This document shows positions 1 to 8,765 of a stretch of 26,187 nucleotides of DNA, one piece after another (the stretch's first letter is position 1; every line of letters starts with the position of its first letter). A program made the translations under genes and the position numbers. The notes under the pieces were generated by a model. The model was not told where the DNA came from. It did no database searches and saw nothing but the letters and a program-made list of their open reading frames with translations. Source of the DNA: Betaproteobacteria bacterium. Its GTDB lineage: Bacteria; Pseudomonadota; Gammaproteobacteria; Burkholderiales; Casimicrobiaceae. Location of the stretch: assembly GCA_016704895.1 (NCBI GenBank), contig JADIZG010000046.1, forward strand, positions 1-26,187. The letters run 5' to 3'.

Positions 1-532
1 GATCCCCGACGAGATCGCCTGCTCAACGTCGGCGACGGCCTCAAGGTCGCGCAGATCCCGGCTCGGCCCGCACGGCCAATGCACTGCATGCGCTGGGGTT
101 GAGGTCTCGCGCTGCTGCGGCTCCGGGTCGCGACCGCGTACATCGACGTCCGCAGGCGGGCGCCTCGCCGAGCGCGAGTCAGGTGCAGCTCCTGGTCGGC
201 GAGGCTGGCGCTCCAGGTGCGTCGGGCGCCTGCTCGTGATCCCCCCGGCGTCAAGCTCGACGCCGGCGCGATGGCGCGCAACGAGTTGTCGATGGCCGAG
301 GTGCACGTCGCCAACACTGCTGCGCGCCAATCGGCACGGCGATCCAGCTCAACAGCGGACGCGGCTACTCGAAGGACACGTCGCTTTCGGGCGGATCTGC
401 CGCTACGCGTGGGCGCGGCTCGTCGACAGCGCGTCCGAGGTGCACAAGATAGTGATCGCGCCACCTCGCGGCGCAGAGACCTTCTGGGACTGGAACCACC
501 TCGACCGTCCGAAGCGGTCGGGCGGCGGGTGA
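1..532 (+). pseudogene. Acyl-CoA dehydrogenase, C-terminal part, frameshifted
   Basis: This is the C-terminal part of an acyl-CoA dehydrogenase, an FAD enzyme that oxidises acyl-CoA to enoyl-CoA. The gene enters from the left edge, and its reading frame changes several times. Recognisable blocks in order are LLNVGDGLKVAQI (from about 23), ARNELSMAEVHVANT (about 275-317), IGTAIQLNSGRGYSKDT (about 330-380) and ASEVHKIVIA (about 430-460). It ends in FWDWNHLDR before a TGA at 530-532. The order and spacing of these blocks match the C-terminal helical domain of the family, including the G-x-G-Y-S loop and the SEVHK helix. Because every block survives while the frame wanders, I read the breaks as sequence errors rather than decay. 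The next gene codes for the phosphotransferase that often accompanies this dehydrogenase subgroup, with stop and start overlapping. Confidence 0.75.
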
Positions 533-1516
533 GCGGTCACGACGCGCGCGCCAGCCGATGTCGCGCAGGCCTCGGGATTCGACGCGGGACGCCTCGACGC
601 GTTCCTGCGCGGCGCTGCCCGGAAAGCTCGCGGGAACGATGCGCGTCGCGCGCATGGCGGCGGCCAGTCGAACCCGACGTTCTTCGTCGACTACGACACG
701 CGCTCGCTGGTGCAAGCGCCGCGCGGCTCTGCGTCACGCACCATCGACCGCAATTCAAGGTGATGCGCCCCTCTGGGGCCGCCGGCGTGGCAGTGCCGCG
801 CACCGTGCTGTTCCACGCCGGGCGCGACGTAGTCGGAACGCCGTCCTACCTGATGGAAGCTCGGGGCCGCGTGTCGCGGCGCACTCTTCCCCCGGGCTGC
901 TCCGCCGAGCGCGGTCGATGCCGTTCGATGGCCGAGACGTCGCGAAGCTGCACTCGTCGACCCGGCAGCCATCGGGCTGGCCGACTACGGGAAGCCGGGG
1001 AACTACTGCGCGGCAGGTCCGCGCTGGTCGGCAGTGGGGGGCGTCAGCACGCGCGAGAACCAGCGCTCGACCGACTGATCGCCTGGCCGCCGGCGCACAC
1101 TCCCGAGGGGGACAGGAGGCGGCGTCTGCCGACGGCGACTTCCAGATCGGCAACCTGATGTTCGATCCGGTCGAACCGCGGTGATCGCGATCCTCGACTC
1201 GGGAGCTCCTCCGACGCTCGGCCATCCGCTCGCGGACCTCGGCTTCAACGCGATGGCGGCACACGCGGCCCGACGAGTACGGCGGCCTGCGCGGGCTCGA
1301 CCTCGGCGCGCTGGGCATCCTGCCGCTCGACGACTACAATCGGGCACTACCTGGCGTCGGGCGCAGGGACGGCATGGCCGTTCCACGTCGCGTTCGCGCT
1401 GCTGCGGTTCGCGGTGATCTTCGAAGGCATCGCCGCGCGTACGGCGCGCCGTCCGGCAACGCCGGGGCCGACGCTCGGCCCGCGTTCGCGCGGCGTATCG
1501 GCTGGTCGGCGCGTAG
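529..1516 (+). pseudogene. ACAD-linked phosphotransferase (APH/choline-kinase fold), frameshifted
   Basis: This is a phosphotransferase of the aminoglycoside-phosphotransferase/choline-kinase fold, of the kind fused or adjacent to acyl-CoA dehydrogenases (ACAD10/11-like). Blocks spread over several frames read GQSNPTFFVDYDTRSLV (about 663-712), VAVPRTVLFHAGRDVVGTPS (788-847), IGLADYGKPGNY, ENPALDRLIAW, then the Brenner region and LGHPLADLGFNAMA (about 1213-1256). The catalytic HGD is broken by one extra base: dropping the G at 1131 gives CHGDFQIGNLMFDPVEPR. The DFG-like ILD-x-E that follows is also disrupted. The substrate of this subfamily is probably a hydroxyacyl-CoA, which is known from relatives and not shown here. 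The likely start is the GTG at 529, overlapping the dehydrogenase stop. The end is uncertain; a TAG at 1514-1516 is the most plausible stop. Confidence 0.7.
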
Positions 1517-1559
1517 ATTCGAGCCCCCATCCTCCGGCCAGGGCCGGGGCAGAACCGGT

Positions 1560-1565
1560 TAGAAT
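1560..1565 (+). promoter_or_regulatory. -10 box directly before ggt
   Basis: TAGAAT lies six bases before the ATG at 1572. With the usual 6-7 base gap from the -10 box to the transcription start, the transcript would begin at or within a base of the start codon. No Shine-Dalgarno sequence is visible. I see no convincing -35 hexamer, and the sequence just upstream is error-prone. Confidence 0.4.
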
Positions 1566-1571
1566 CGGGCG

Positions 1572-3321
1572 ATGGGTCGTTCCGCGCTGCTGTTGTTCTT
1601 CGCCGCCTGCGCATGCGTGCAGGTCCACGCGCAGCCTGCTCCGGAAGCGCCGGACGTCCGGAGGGACAAGGCGCCGGTCCGTGCGCAGCGCTTCATGGCG
1701 GTGACCGCGAATCCGCACGCGACGGACGCGGCGCACGCGATCCTTGCGCGCGGCGGCTCGGCCGTCGACGCTGCGGTCGCCGCGCAGCTCGTGCTGGGTC
1801 TCGTCGAGCCGCAGTCGTCGGGCATCGGCGGCGGCGCGTTCATGCTCGTGCACGATGCACGCCGCTCGCGGCTGCATCGCCTACGACGGTCGCGAGACCG
1901 CGCCGGCCGCCGCGTCGCCAGGACGCTTCCGGAAGCCCGACGGGACGCCGATGGCGTTTCGCGAGGCGGTCGCGATGGGGACTCGCCGTCGGCGTTCCCG
2001 GCCGGTGCGCATGCTCCGAGCTCGCGCACGCCGGCACGGCAGGCTCGCCTGGGCCGAGCTGTTCGCACCGGCGATCGCGCTTTCCGCCGAAGGCGGTTTC
2101 CGCGCGTATCGCCCAGGCTCGCGATGCTGATCGCGGCCGACCGGCAGTTGAAGGGCGACGCGCGCGCGTCCGCGTATTTCCACGATGCCGAGGACGCCGC
2201 TCGCCGCGGGGACGCTGCTGCGCAACCCCGCCTATGCCTCCACGTTGCGCACGCTCGCTCGCGAGGGCGCCGATGCGTACTACCGCGGCCCGATCGCCGA
2301 CGACATCGTGGCGACGGCAGAGGCTTCATCCGAGCGCATCCGGGCGACCTCACGCATGCCGACCTTGCCGGCTATCGGGCGATCGAGCGCGAGCCGGTGT
2401 GCGGCGTCTACCGGCGCCATCGCGTGTGCGGGATGCCGCCGCCGTCGTCGGGCGGCACGACGGTGCTCGCGGTCCTCGGCATCCTCGAGCCCTACGACGT
2501 CGCGTCGATGGGACCGGCGTCGTTCTGGAGCGTTCACTTCGCGAGCGAAGCGGGCAGGCTCGCGTTCGCGGATCGCAATGCGTTCGTCGCCGACCCGGCG
2601 TTCGTCGACGTTCCCGCCGGCATCGTCGATCCGGGCTACCTGCGCGAGCGCTCGCGCCTTATCCGCGCGACCGCGAGCCTGGGCCGCGCCGCGCCCGGCG
2701 ATCCTCCGCGCGAGCGCGCACGCAGGCTGGCGTACGCGCCCACCGACGCGGCCGAGCTGCCGTCGACGTCGCATCTCTCGATCGTCGACGGCGATGGCAA
2801 CGCCGTCGCGATGACGACGTCGATCGAGGACGCGTTCGGCTCGCGCCTGATGACCGCCGGCGGCTTCCTGCTCAACAACCAGCTCACCGGATTTCTCGTT
2901 CGAGCCGCGGTCGACGGCAAGCCGGTGGCGAACCGCGTCGAGCCGGGCAAGCGTCCGCGTTCATCGATGGCGCCCACGATCGTCTATGATCCGGCGGGCC
3001 GCGTTCGGCTCGTGGTCGGTTCGCCCGGGGGATCGTCGATCATCAACTACGTGGCGAAGGCGATCCTGGCGACGATCGACTGGAAGCTCGATCCGCAGGC
3101 CGCGGTCACGCTGCCCAATTTCGGCAGCCGCAACGGGCCCGCCGAGCTCGAGCAGGACACGCCGGTCGCCGCATTGGCGGACCGTCTCCGCGCGCTCGGC
3201 CACGACGTTTCGGTCCTGCCGCTCACCAGCGGCGCGGGCGCGATCCTGCGCGAGCGCGGAACGTGGGCGGGGGGCGCCGACCCGCGACGCGAGGGCACGG
3301 CGCGCGGCGAACGACCGCGAG
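1572..3321 (+). pseudogene. ggt: Gamma-glutamyltransferase, frameshifted
   Basis: Periplasmic gamma-glutamyltransferase cleaves glutathione and other gamma-glutamyl compounds after self-processing at a threonine. The start at 1572 gives a signal peptide (hydrophobic LLLFFAACACVQVHA). Family blocks follow in order: ATDAAHAILARGGSAVDAAV, GIGGGAFMLVHD, YDGRETAP, LRNPAYASTLRTLAREGAD, GMPPPSSGGTT, then TSHLSIVDGDGNAVAMTTSI, where the first Thr (codon about 2765) is the expected nucleophile. GSPGGSSIINYV and the GTWAGGADPRREG tail complete it. The frame is lost at about 1875, 1980-2040, 2100, 2200 and 2325; removing the C at 1875 restores LIAYDGRETAP. From about 2325 to 3300 the frame is open, covering the small subunit and part of the large one. 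No proper stop follows the tail, so the end is approximate. All catalytic motifs survive, so sequencing error is likelier than a dead gene. Confidence 0.85.
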
Positions 3322-3451
3322 ACCCGGCGCCGTGCACGCAACGGCGCGGCTTGCGTGGCGGTCCGGGCCCGTTCATCATCGGGGTTCGTGTGGCACGACG
3401 AAGGCTGCGCGGCAGGAGGCACGATGACGAGACCGGATTCGACGCCGCGCC

Positions 3452-4025
3452 ATGAACCTCCCGATCCAACGCCTCGGCGAACGCGCCCGGGCGAGCTACG
3501 CCTCGCATCTCTCCGCCCTTCCGCGCGATGACGTGCGCCTGCGTTTCGGGGCGCCGCTCGGCCGCGAAGGCATCGACGCCTACGTCGCGCGCATCGATTT
3601 CGACACCGACGCGGTGTTCGCGGCGCACGACGATCGCCTCGCGCCGGCCGGCGTCGCGCACGTCGGCATCGTCGACGGCACGGCCGAGCTCGGCGTCTCG
3701 GTGCTGCCGGGCCATCGAGGACGCGGGCTCGGCGGCGCGCTCGTCGCCCGGGCCTCGACCATGCGCGCGCAACCGCCGCATCGGCCGGCTCTGGATGCAC
3801 TGCCTCTCCGAGAACGCGACGATGATGCGCATCGCGCGGCGGGCGGGCATGGCGATCGTCGTCGACACGGGCGAGGCCGACGCGTGGCTCGCGTTGTCGC
3901 CGCCGGATCCGGCCTCGGTCGCGAACGAGTTCGCCGCCGATCAGGTCGCGCTCTTCGACTACGCGCTCAAGGCGCAGGTCGCGTCGATCGCCCGCGTCGC
4001 CGACGCGGTGCGCCGAGCGGGCTGA
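3452..4025 (+). pseudogene. GNAT family N-acetyltransferase, one frameshift
   Basis: This is an acetyl-CoA-dependent N-acetyltransferase of the GNAT fold with unknown acceptor. From the ATG at 3452 the frame reads through the strands that lead to the acetyl-CoA loop, VSVLPGHRGRGLGGALV, a clear R-G-x-G-x-G/A motif. Near 3765-3775 the frame moves by one base. It then continues as ARNRRIGRLWMHCLSEN, MMRIARRAGMAIVVD and a C-terminal helix, to a TGA at 4023-4025. The combined product would be about 190 residues, a normal size. It sits just upstream of lrgA in the same direction. The shift lies in an alternating GC tract (GCGCGCGC), a typical error site. Confidence 0.7.
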
Positions 4026-4051
4026 GCGGCGGACCGGGTCGCTGGCGATGG

Positions 4052-4513
4052 ATGAGCCGTCCCCGGCAGAGATCGCGCCCGTCCTCGCGGAGGGCGCTCC
4101 ATGGCGAGGTCGCGCCGGGTCAGTCGCCGCTGCTCGCCGGCCTGACCTGGCTGCTCGTGTTCCAGAGCGCGGGCGAGGCCCTCGCGCTCGCGACCGGCGC
4201 ACCGGTGCCCGGCCCCGTCGTCGGCATGGCGCTGCTGCTCGTCGCGCTGCGCCTGCGCGACGCACGCGATGCGGCGGCCGAGGCTCCGCTCGGCGTCGCG
4301 GCCGACGGCCTCGCGCGGCACCTGTCGCTGCTGTTCGTGCCGGCGGGCGTCGGCGTGATGCTGCACGCCGCGCGGCTCGTCGACGAGGGTGCCGCGCTGG
4401 CCGCGGCGCTCGTCGCGAGCACGGTCCTTGCACTCGCCGCGACCGGGCTCACGTTCCAGTGGCTGCTGCGGCGCGCCGCGCGCGACGGGCAGGCAGGATC
4501 GGATCGCGCGTGA
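4052..4513 (+). CDS. lrgA: CidA/LrgA family membrane protein
   Basis: This is a small holin-like inner membrane protein. LrgA/CidA partners LrgB/CidB and is linked to control of murein hydrolases and, in some bacteria, to transport of small organic acids. From about residue 24 the protein shows LLAGLTWLLVFQSAGEALA, then the family hallmark PVPGPVVGMALLLVAL. LSLLFVPAGVGVMLH and a final hydrophobic helix ending in QWLLRRAAR follow, giving four predicted membrane segments. The length of 153 residues is slightly long because the first 20 are arginine-rich and not typical of the family, so the start (ATG at 4052, no clear ribosome site) is uncertain. The stop overlaps the GTG of lrgB by three bases, indicating translational coupling. 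Confidence 0.82.
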   Translation: MSRPRQRSRPSSRRALHGEVAPGQSPLLAGLTWLLVFQSAGEALALATGAPVPGPVVGMALLLVALRLRDARDAAAEAPLGVAADGLARHLSLLFVPAGVGVMLHAARLVDEGAALAAALVASTVLALAATGLTFQWLLRRAARDGQAGSDRA

Positions 4514-5241
4514 CCGACGAGTTCTTCCGGCTGTGGGTCTACCTGTCGTCGACGCCGCTCGCCGGACTCACGCTGACGCTGGTCGCCTATGCGATCGGCT
4601 ACGCGATCTACGCGCGCTCGTCGTTCCATCCGATCGCCAACCCGGTGCCGATCGCGGTGGCGGTCGTCGTCGCGGCGCTCGCCGCGACGCGCACCCCGTA
4701 CCGCACCTACTTCGAGGGGGCGCAGTTCGTGCACTTCCTGCTCGGACCCGCGGTGGTCGGGCTCGCGGTGCCGCTGGCGCGCGAATGGCGAGGCGTGCGC
4801 AGGCTCGCGTTCCCGATCGCGGCGTCGCTCGTCGTCGGGTCGGTGGTCGCAGCGACCAGCGCGGTCGCGATCGCGTGGGCGCTGGGCGTGTCGCCCGCGA
4901 CGCTGGCGTCGCTCGTGCCGAAGTCGGTGACCGCGCCGGTCGCGATGGGCATCGCCGAGCGCATCGGCGGCCTGCCCGCGCTCGCGGCCGTGTTCGCGGT
5001 CGCGACCGGCGTGGTGGGGGCGGTCCTCGGGCGCTACGTGTTCGATGCGGCGGGCGTGCGCGACCTCCGCGCGCGGGGGTTCGCACTGGGCCTCGCGGCG
5101 CACGGCATCGGCACGGCCCGCGCGTTCCAGGTGGACCGCGACGCCGGCACCTACGCCGGGCTCGCCTTCGGGCTGCACGCGCTCGCCGCGGCGCTGGCGA
5201 TGCCGCTCGCCGTGGCGGCGTGGCGCGCCCTGGCCGGGTGA
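4510..5241 (+). CDS. lrgB: LrgB family membrane protein
   Basis: This is a multi-spanning inner membrane protein that works with LrgA. The 243-residue product matches the family length. It carries the N-terminal block LAGLTLTLVAYAIGYAIY and HPIANPVPIAVAV, then FLLGPAVVGLAVPL. The best conserved region, LVPKSVTAPVAMGIAERIGG, is followed by LAAVFAVATGVVGAVLG. Near the end AHGIGTARAF is also a family signature. The GTG at 4510 overlaps the lrgA TGA, so the two form one unit. The frame is unbroken, in contrast to all genes to its left except lrgA. Confidence 0.9.
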   Translation: MTDEFFRLWVYLSSTPLAGLTLTLVAYAIGYAIYARSSFHPIANPVPIAVAVVVAALAATRTPYRTYFEGAQFVHFLLGPAVVGLAVPLAREWRGVRRLAFPIAASLVVGSVVAATSAVAIAWALGVSPATLASLVPKSVTAPVAMGIAERIGGLPALAAVFAVATGVVGAVLGRYVFDAAGVRDLRARGFALGLAAHGIGTARAFQVDRDAGTYAGLAFGLHALAAALAMPLAVAAWRALAG

Positions 5242-5255
5242 AAGGCGCGGGCGGT

Positions 5256-5261
5256 TATACT
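5256..5261 (+). promoter_or_regulatory. Possible -10 box before the MarC-family gene
   Basis: TATACT stands in an otherwise very GC-rich 42-base gap between lrgB and the MarC-family gene, 22 bases before its ATG. It matches the -10 consensus well. No good -35 hexamer is visible, as that region overlaps the lrgB stop codon. Confidence 0.4.
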
Positions 5262-5283
5262 CGCCGGGCGCCGTCGCCACGCC

Positions 5284-5887
5284 ATGCCGTCCGAACTCGT
5301 TTCCGCGATCGTCCTCCTCGTGCTCGTCACCGACCCGTTCCGGCAACGTTCCGCTCGCGGTGGCGGCGATGCGCGGCGTGCCGCGCGAGCGGCGGCGACG
5401 CGTGATTGCGCGCGAATGCCTCATCGCCTACGCGCTGCTGCTCGTCTTCCTGTTCGGCGGCAAGGCTTTCCTGGCGCTGATGCACCTGTCGGAGGCGTCG
5501 CTGTCGATCGCCGGCGGCGTCATCCTGTTCCTGATCGCGCTGCGCATGGTCTTCGCCCACCCGGACGGCGTGTTCGGCGACACGCCGGTGGCCGAGCCGT
5601 TCATCGTGCCGCTCGCGATTCCGGCGATCGCCGGGCCGTCCGCGCTCGCGACCGTCATGCTGATGGCGTCGCGCACCCCCGATGCGCTGCCTTCGCTGGT
5701 CGTCGCGGTGTCGGTCGCGATGCTCGTGACGGTCGTCGTCCTCGCCGCGGCCGACCGCGTCCATCGCGTGATCGGCGAGCGCGGCGTGCTCGCGATGGAG
5801 CGCCTGATGGGCCTCGTGCTGACCGCCCTCGCCGTCGAGATGCTGCTTTCCGGCATTCGGACGTTCACCACCCAATTCGCACGCTGA
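5284..5887 (+). pseudogene. MarC family integral membrane protein, one-base frameshift
   Basis: This belongs to the MarC (UPF0056) family of inner membrane proteins with about six membrane segments. Their function is not firmly known; the old link to multiple antibiotic resistance has been withdrawn. The ATG at 5284 gives MPSELVSAIVLLVLVTDPF and then the frame breaks. Removing one C at 5340/5341 joins this to GNVPLAVAAMRGVPRERRRR, which restores the family motif D-P-x-G-N-x-P-L. The rest reads cleanly through GGVILFLIALRMVF, PLAIPAIAGPSALATVMLM (another family hallmark) and ERLMGLVLTALAVEMLLSGI to the TGA at 5885-5887. The repaired product is 200 residues, the normal size. The gene is probably functional in the organism. 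Confidence 0.85.
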
Positions 5888-5897
5888 AAGGGAACCG

Positions 5898-6614
5898 ATG
5901 CCCCCACCCGATTCGGGATTCGACAATGGAGGACCGCGCACCGCGGGCGAGCGCGCAGCGCGCTCGGGGGCGCTGGCGACCGGCCCCGGCCGCGATCGCT
6001 GGCGGGCCGGAAGCGCGGGCTCCGGGCACCACGAGGGCGGCGCACCCGGCGGGCTGGCGGATTCGTTCTTCGCCCATTTCCTGCGCGCCCCGGCGCTCGT
6101 CGGCGGGATCGTCCCGTCCTCGCGCGCGCTCGGCCGCGCGATGTCGCGCCACGCCGCGGGCTTCGACGCGATCGTCGAGCTGGGCGCGGGGGCCGGGTCG
6201 ATCACCCGGTTCCTCGCCGCGGATCATCCGCGAGCCGCGCTCGCCGTGATCGAGCGCAGTCCGGAATTGGCCCGTCGGATCGCGCGCGGATGGCCGCGCG
6301 TGTTCGTGCACTCGGGGTGCGTGCACGAGCGCGCGGACGCGCTGCTCGCGCAGCCCGCGCGCACGGTGGCCGTGTCCTCGCTCCCGTTCAGGTCGCTGCC
6401 CGGCGATCTCGCGCGGACCACGTCGGGGCTGATCGAGCGCTTCCTGCTGGCGCATCCGGCGCGCCGGCTCGTCCAGTACAGCTACGGGCTGCGCGAGCCG
6501 TTCGCGTTCGAGTCTCCGCTGCTCCGCTGGCATCGCGCCGAGCGGGTGTGGCGCAACGTCCCGCCCGCGATCGTCTGGATCGCATCGCGGGCCGAGCCGT
6601 CGAACAGGTCGTGA
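5898..6614 (+). CDS. SAM-dependent methyltransferase, phospholipid N-methyltransferase (PmtA)-like
   Basis: This class I SAM methyltransferase resembles bacterial phospholipid N-methyltransferases, which methylate phosphatidylethanolamine towards phosphatidylcholine. After about 55 low-complexity residues the core starts with FFAHFLRAPALVGGIVPSSR, typical of this group. The SAM-binding motif I is IVELGAGAGSITRFL (about residues 92-107), followed by an acidic strand end, ALAVIERSPELA. VAVSSLPFRSLP occupies the place of motif IV (usually S-x-L-P-F/W). It ends in RAERVWRNVPPAIVW, also characteristic. The ATG at 5898 has AGGGA a few bases upstream and lies 10 bases after the MarC-family stop, so the two are probably cotranscribed. 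Substrate assignment is by family resemblance; related proteins include rRNA adenine dimethylases. Confidence 0.75.
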   Translation: MPPPDSGFDNGGPRTAGERAARSGALATGPGRDRWRAGSAGSGHHEGGAPGGLADSFFAHFLRAPALVGGIVPSSRALGRAMSRHAAGFDAIVELGAGAGSITRFLAADHPRAALAVIERSPELARRIARGWPRVFVHSGCVHERADALLAQPARTVAVSSLPFRSLPGDLARTTSGLIERFLLAHPARRLVQYSYGLREPFAFESPLLRWHRAERVWRNVPPAIVWIASRAEPSNRS

Positions 6615-6657
6615 GCGGCGCGTCGAGGATGCGTTGCGCCCCCCGGGAGGCGACCCG

Positions 6658-7368
6658 GTGACCGCGACTCCGCCACGGGCCGACGCCGCGCCAGAGGCGC
6701 CGCGCGAGCCGGTCGCCGTCTGGGACTGGCCGGTGCGCGTCGTGCACTGGTCGATGGTGCTGCTGTTCGTCCTCCTCCTGATCACCGGGCTGCGCGGGGG
6801 CGACGCGCTGCAATGGCACATGCGGTTCGGCCAGGCGCTGCTGGCGCTCGTGCTGTTCCGGGTCCTGTGGGGATTCGTCGGGAGCCGCAACGCGCGCTTC
6901 CGCGCGTTCGTGCGCGGGCCGCGCGCGGCGGCGCGCTACGTGCGGTCGCGGGTCCGTCGCACGCCGGAGATCCACGCGACGCACAACCCGATCGGCGGCT
7001 GGATGGTGATCGCGCTGCTCGTCGCGCTGCTCGTGCAGATCGGCACCGGGCTCTTCACGAACGACGACATCCTGTGGGACGGCCCGCTGGCGAAGCACGT
7101 GTCGAAGGAGACGTCCGACGCGCTCGCGTCGTTCCACCGCCGCTTCGCCTGGGTGGTCGTGACGCTCGCCGCCCTGCACGTGCTCGCGGTCGTCGCCTAC
7201 CTGGCGGTGTTCCGCGAGAACCTGGTCAAGGCGATGGTCGACGGGGTGAAGTCGCTGCCCGCCGACCTGGCCGACCCGTCGGCGGCCAGCGCGTCCGGCG
7301 TGAGAGCCATGGTGCTGCTCGCGGCCTGCGGCATCGCCGTCTGGTTCGTGCTGCACCGATTGGCCTGA
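6658..7368 (+). CDS. Cytochrome b561-type membrane cytochrome b
   Basis: This four-helix diheme cytochrome b belongs to the prokaryotic b561 / Ni-Fe hydrogenase cytochrome b group, which passes electrons between quinol and soluble carriers. The 236-residue product opens with VAVWDWPVRVVHWSMVLLF, with His about 30 in the first membrane helix. QWHMRFGQALLALVLFRVLWG follows in the second helix, THNPIGGWMVIALLVALLV in the third, and FHRRFAWVVVTLAALHVLAV in the fourth, with two more candidate heme histidines. The GTG at 6658 is preferred over the upstream TTG because GGGAGG lies seven bases ahead of it. A further C-terminal hydrophobic helix (VLLAACGIAVWFVL) is present. The usual cytochrome c partner is not adjacent. 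Confidence 0.85.
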   Translation: MTATPPRADAAPEAPREPVAVWDWPVRVVHWSMVLLFVLLLITGLRGGDALQWHMRFGQALLALVLFRVLWGFVGSRNARFRAFVRGPRAAARYVRSRVRRTPEIHATHNPIGGWMVIALLVALLVQIGTGLFTNDDILWDGPLAKHVSKETSDALASFHRRFAWVVVTLAALHVLAVVAYLAVFRENLVKAMVDGVKSLPADLADPSAASASGVRAMVLLAACGIAVWFVLHRLA

Positions 7369-7410
7369 CACGGCGGGCGGCGGCCCCCGGGAACCGGAAA
7401 GAAAAAACGC

Positions 7411-7518
<108 letters not shown>

Positions 7519-7604
7519 ACAAAGGGAAAAAATTTCCTTCTTATCGACGGATCGGGCGTCTCGCGTCATCATCGGTTCCGTCACGATTCGCAGGCGGGCA
7601 GACG

Positions 7605-8765
7605 ATGAAGATCCGGATCCTGGGCGCGGGCCCCGCGGGACTGTCCTTCGCGGCGCTGATGAAGCGCCTCGACCCGTCGCACGACGTCGCGATCGTCGAG
7701 CGCAGGCCGCGCGACGCGACCTGGGGCTTCGGCGTCGTGTTCTCCGATCGCGCGCTCGAATTCCTGCGGGCGGACGACGAGGCGCTCTACCGGACCCTGA
7801 CGCCGCACCTGGAGACGTGGCCCGACATCACCGTCGCCCACAACGACACGGCGATCCCGATCGCCGGCAACGGCTTCGCATCGATCGGCCGCCTCGAGCT
7901 GCTGACGCTGCTGTACGGCCACGTCGAGGCGCTGGGCGTGAAACTCCGCTTCGACACCGAGGTCACGACCCTCGGGCAGATGGGCGAAGCGGACCTCGTC
8001 GTCGGGGCGAACGGAGCGTTCTCGTGGTTGCGCAACGAGCACGCGGACCGGTTCGGCACGACGATCGACTGGCGATCGAACCGGTTCATCTGGTACGGCA
8101 GCACGAAGGCGTTCGACAGCCTGACGCTCACGTTCCGCGAGACGGACGCGGGCGTGTTCTGCGCGCACCACTATCGCTACCGCCCGGACCGCAGCACGTT
8201 CCTGGTCGAGGTCGAGCAGGGCACCTGGCAGCGCGCCGGATTCGACGCGATGAGCCCGGACGACACGATCCGGGCCTGCGAACGCGTCTTCGCGAAGGAG
8301 CTCGACGGGCATCGCATCCTCTCGAACCACTCGCAATGGCGGCGCTTCCCGGCGATCTGGAACGAGCGCTGGAGCTTCGGCAACGTCGTGCTGCTGGGCG
8401 ACGCGCTGCGGACCGCGCACTTCTCGATCGGCTCGGGCACGCGCCTGGCGATGGAGGACGCGATCGCGCTGTTCAAGGCCTTCCGGGACGTCGGAACGAA
8501 GGACGTGCCCGCCGCGCTGGCGCGGTTCCAGCAGCAGCGCATGCCGCCGATGAGGACGATCTGGGAGGCGGCGAACGCGAGCCTGCGCTGGTACGAGGAC
8601 ATGGACCGTCTCGTCCGGACGCTCGGGCCCGTCGAGTTCGCCTACAGCTACATGACACGGACGGGCCGCGTCGACCACGCCGAGGTGACGCGCCGGGATC
8701 CGACGCTCGCGGCGGCCTACGAGGCGCTGCATCCGGAAGTCCGGTCCGGCGGGCCACGATCGTGA
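7605..8765 (+). CDS. FAD-dependent aryl-CoA monooxygenase (salicylyl-CoA 5-hydroxylase-like)
   Basis: This single-component flavin monooxygenase of the PHBH-like class probably hydroxylates an aromatic acyl-CoA (or related activated acid) using NAD(P)H and O2. The 386-residue product has the dinucleotide fold ILGAGPAGLSFA at residues 4-15 and the ERRPRDATWGFGVVFSD block. VVGANGAFSWLR takes the place of the D-G motif, and the second FAD motif is VVLLGDALRTAHFSIGSG. GVVFSD, the TAHFSIGSGT region and the ending FAYSYMTRTGRVDH match the N-terminal half of bifunctional salicylyl-CoA 5-hydroxylase / 2-aminobenzoyl-CoA monooxygenase. Here it stands alone, without the fused Old-Yellow-Enzyme domain; a separate reductase of that family lies downstream (11369-13339). 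The next gene starts at the overlapping GTG 8762. Exact substrate is inferred. Confidence 0.85.
   Translation: MKIRILGAGPAGLSFAALMKRLDPSHDVAIVERRPRDATWGFGVVFSDRALEFLRADDEALYRTLTPHLETWPDITVAHNDTAIPIAGNGFASIGRLELLTLLYGHVEALGVKLRFDTEVTTLGQMGEADLVVGANGAFSWLRNEHADRFGTTIDWRSNRFIWYGSTKAFDSLTLTFRETDAGVFCAHHYRYRPDRSTFLVEVEQGTWQRAGFDAMSPDDTIRACERVFAKELDGHRILSNHSQWRRFPAIWNERWSFGNVVLLGDALRTAHFSIGSGTRLAMEDAIALFKAFRDVGTKDVPAALARFQQQRMPPMRTIWEAANASLRWYEDMDRLVRTLGPVEFAYSYMTRTGRVDHAEVTRRDPTLAAAYEALHPEVRSGGPRS

Noticed and set aside
217..1158. A single + strand gene of about 313 codons in the first kilobase
   Set aside because: It only strings together pieces of two broken genes in wrong frames; the homologous blocks lie in all three frames.
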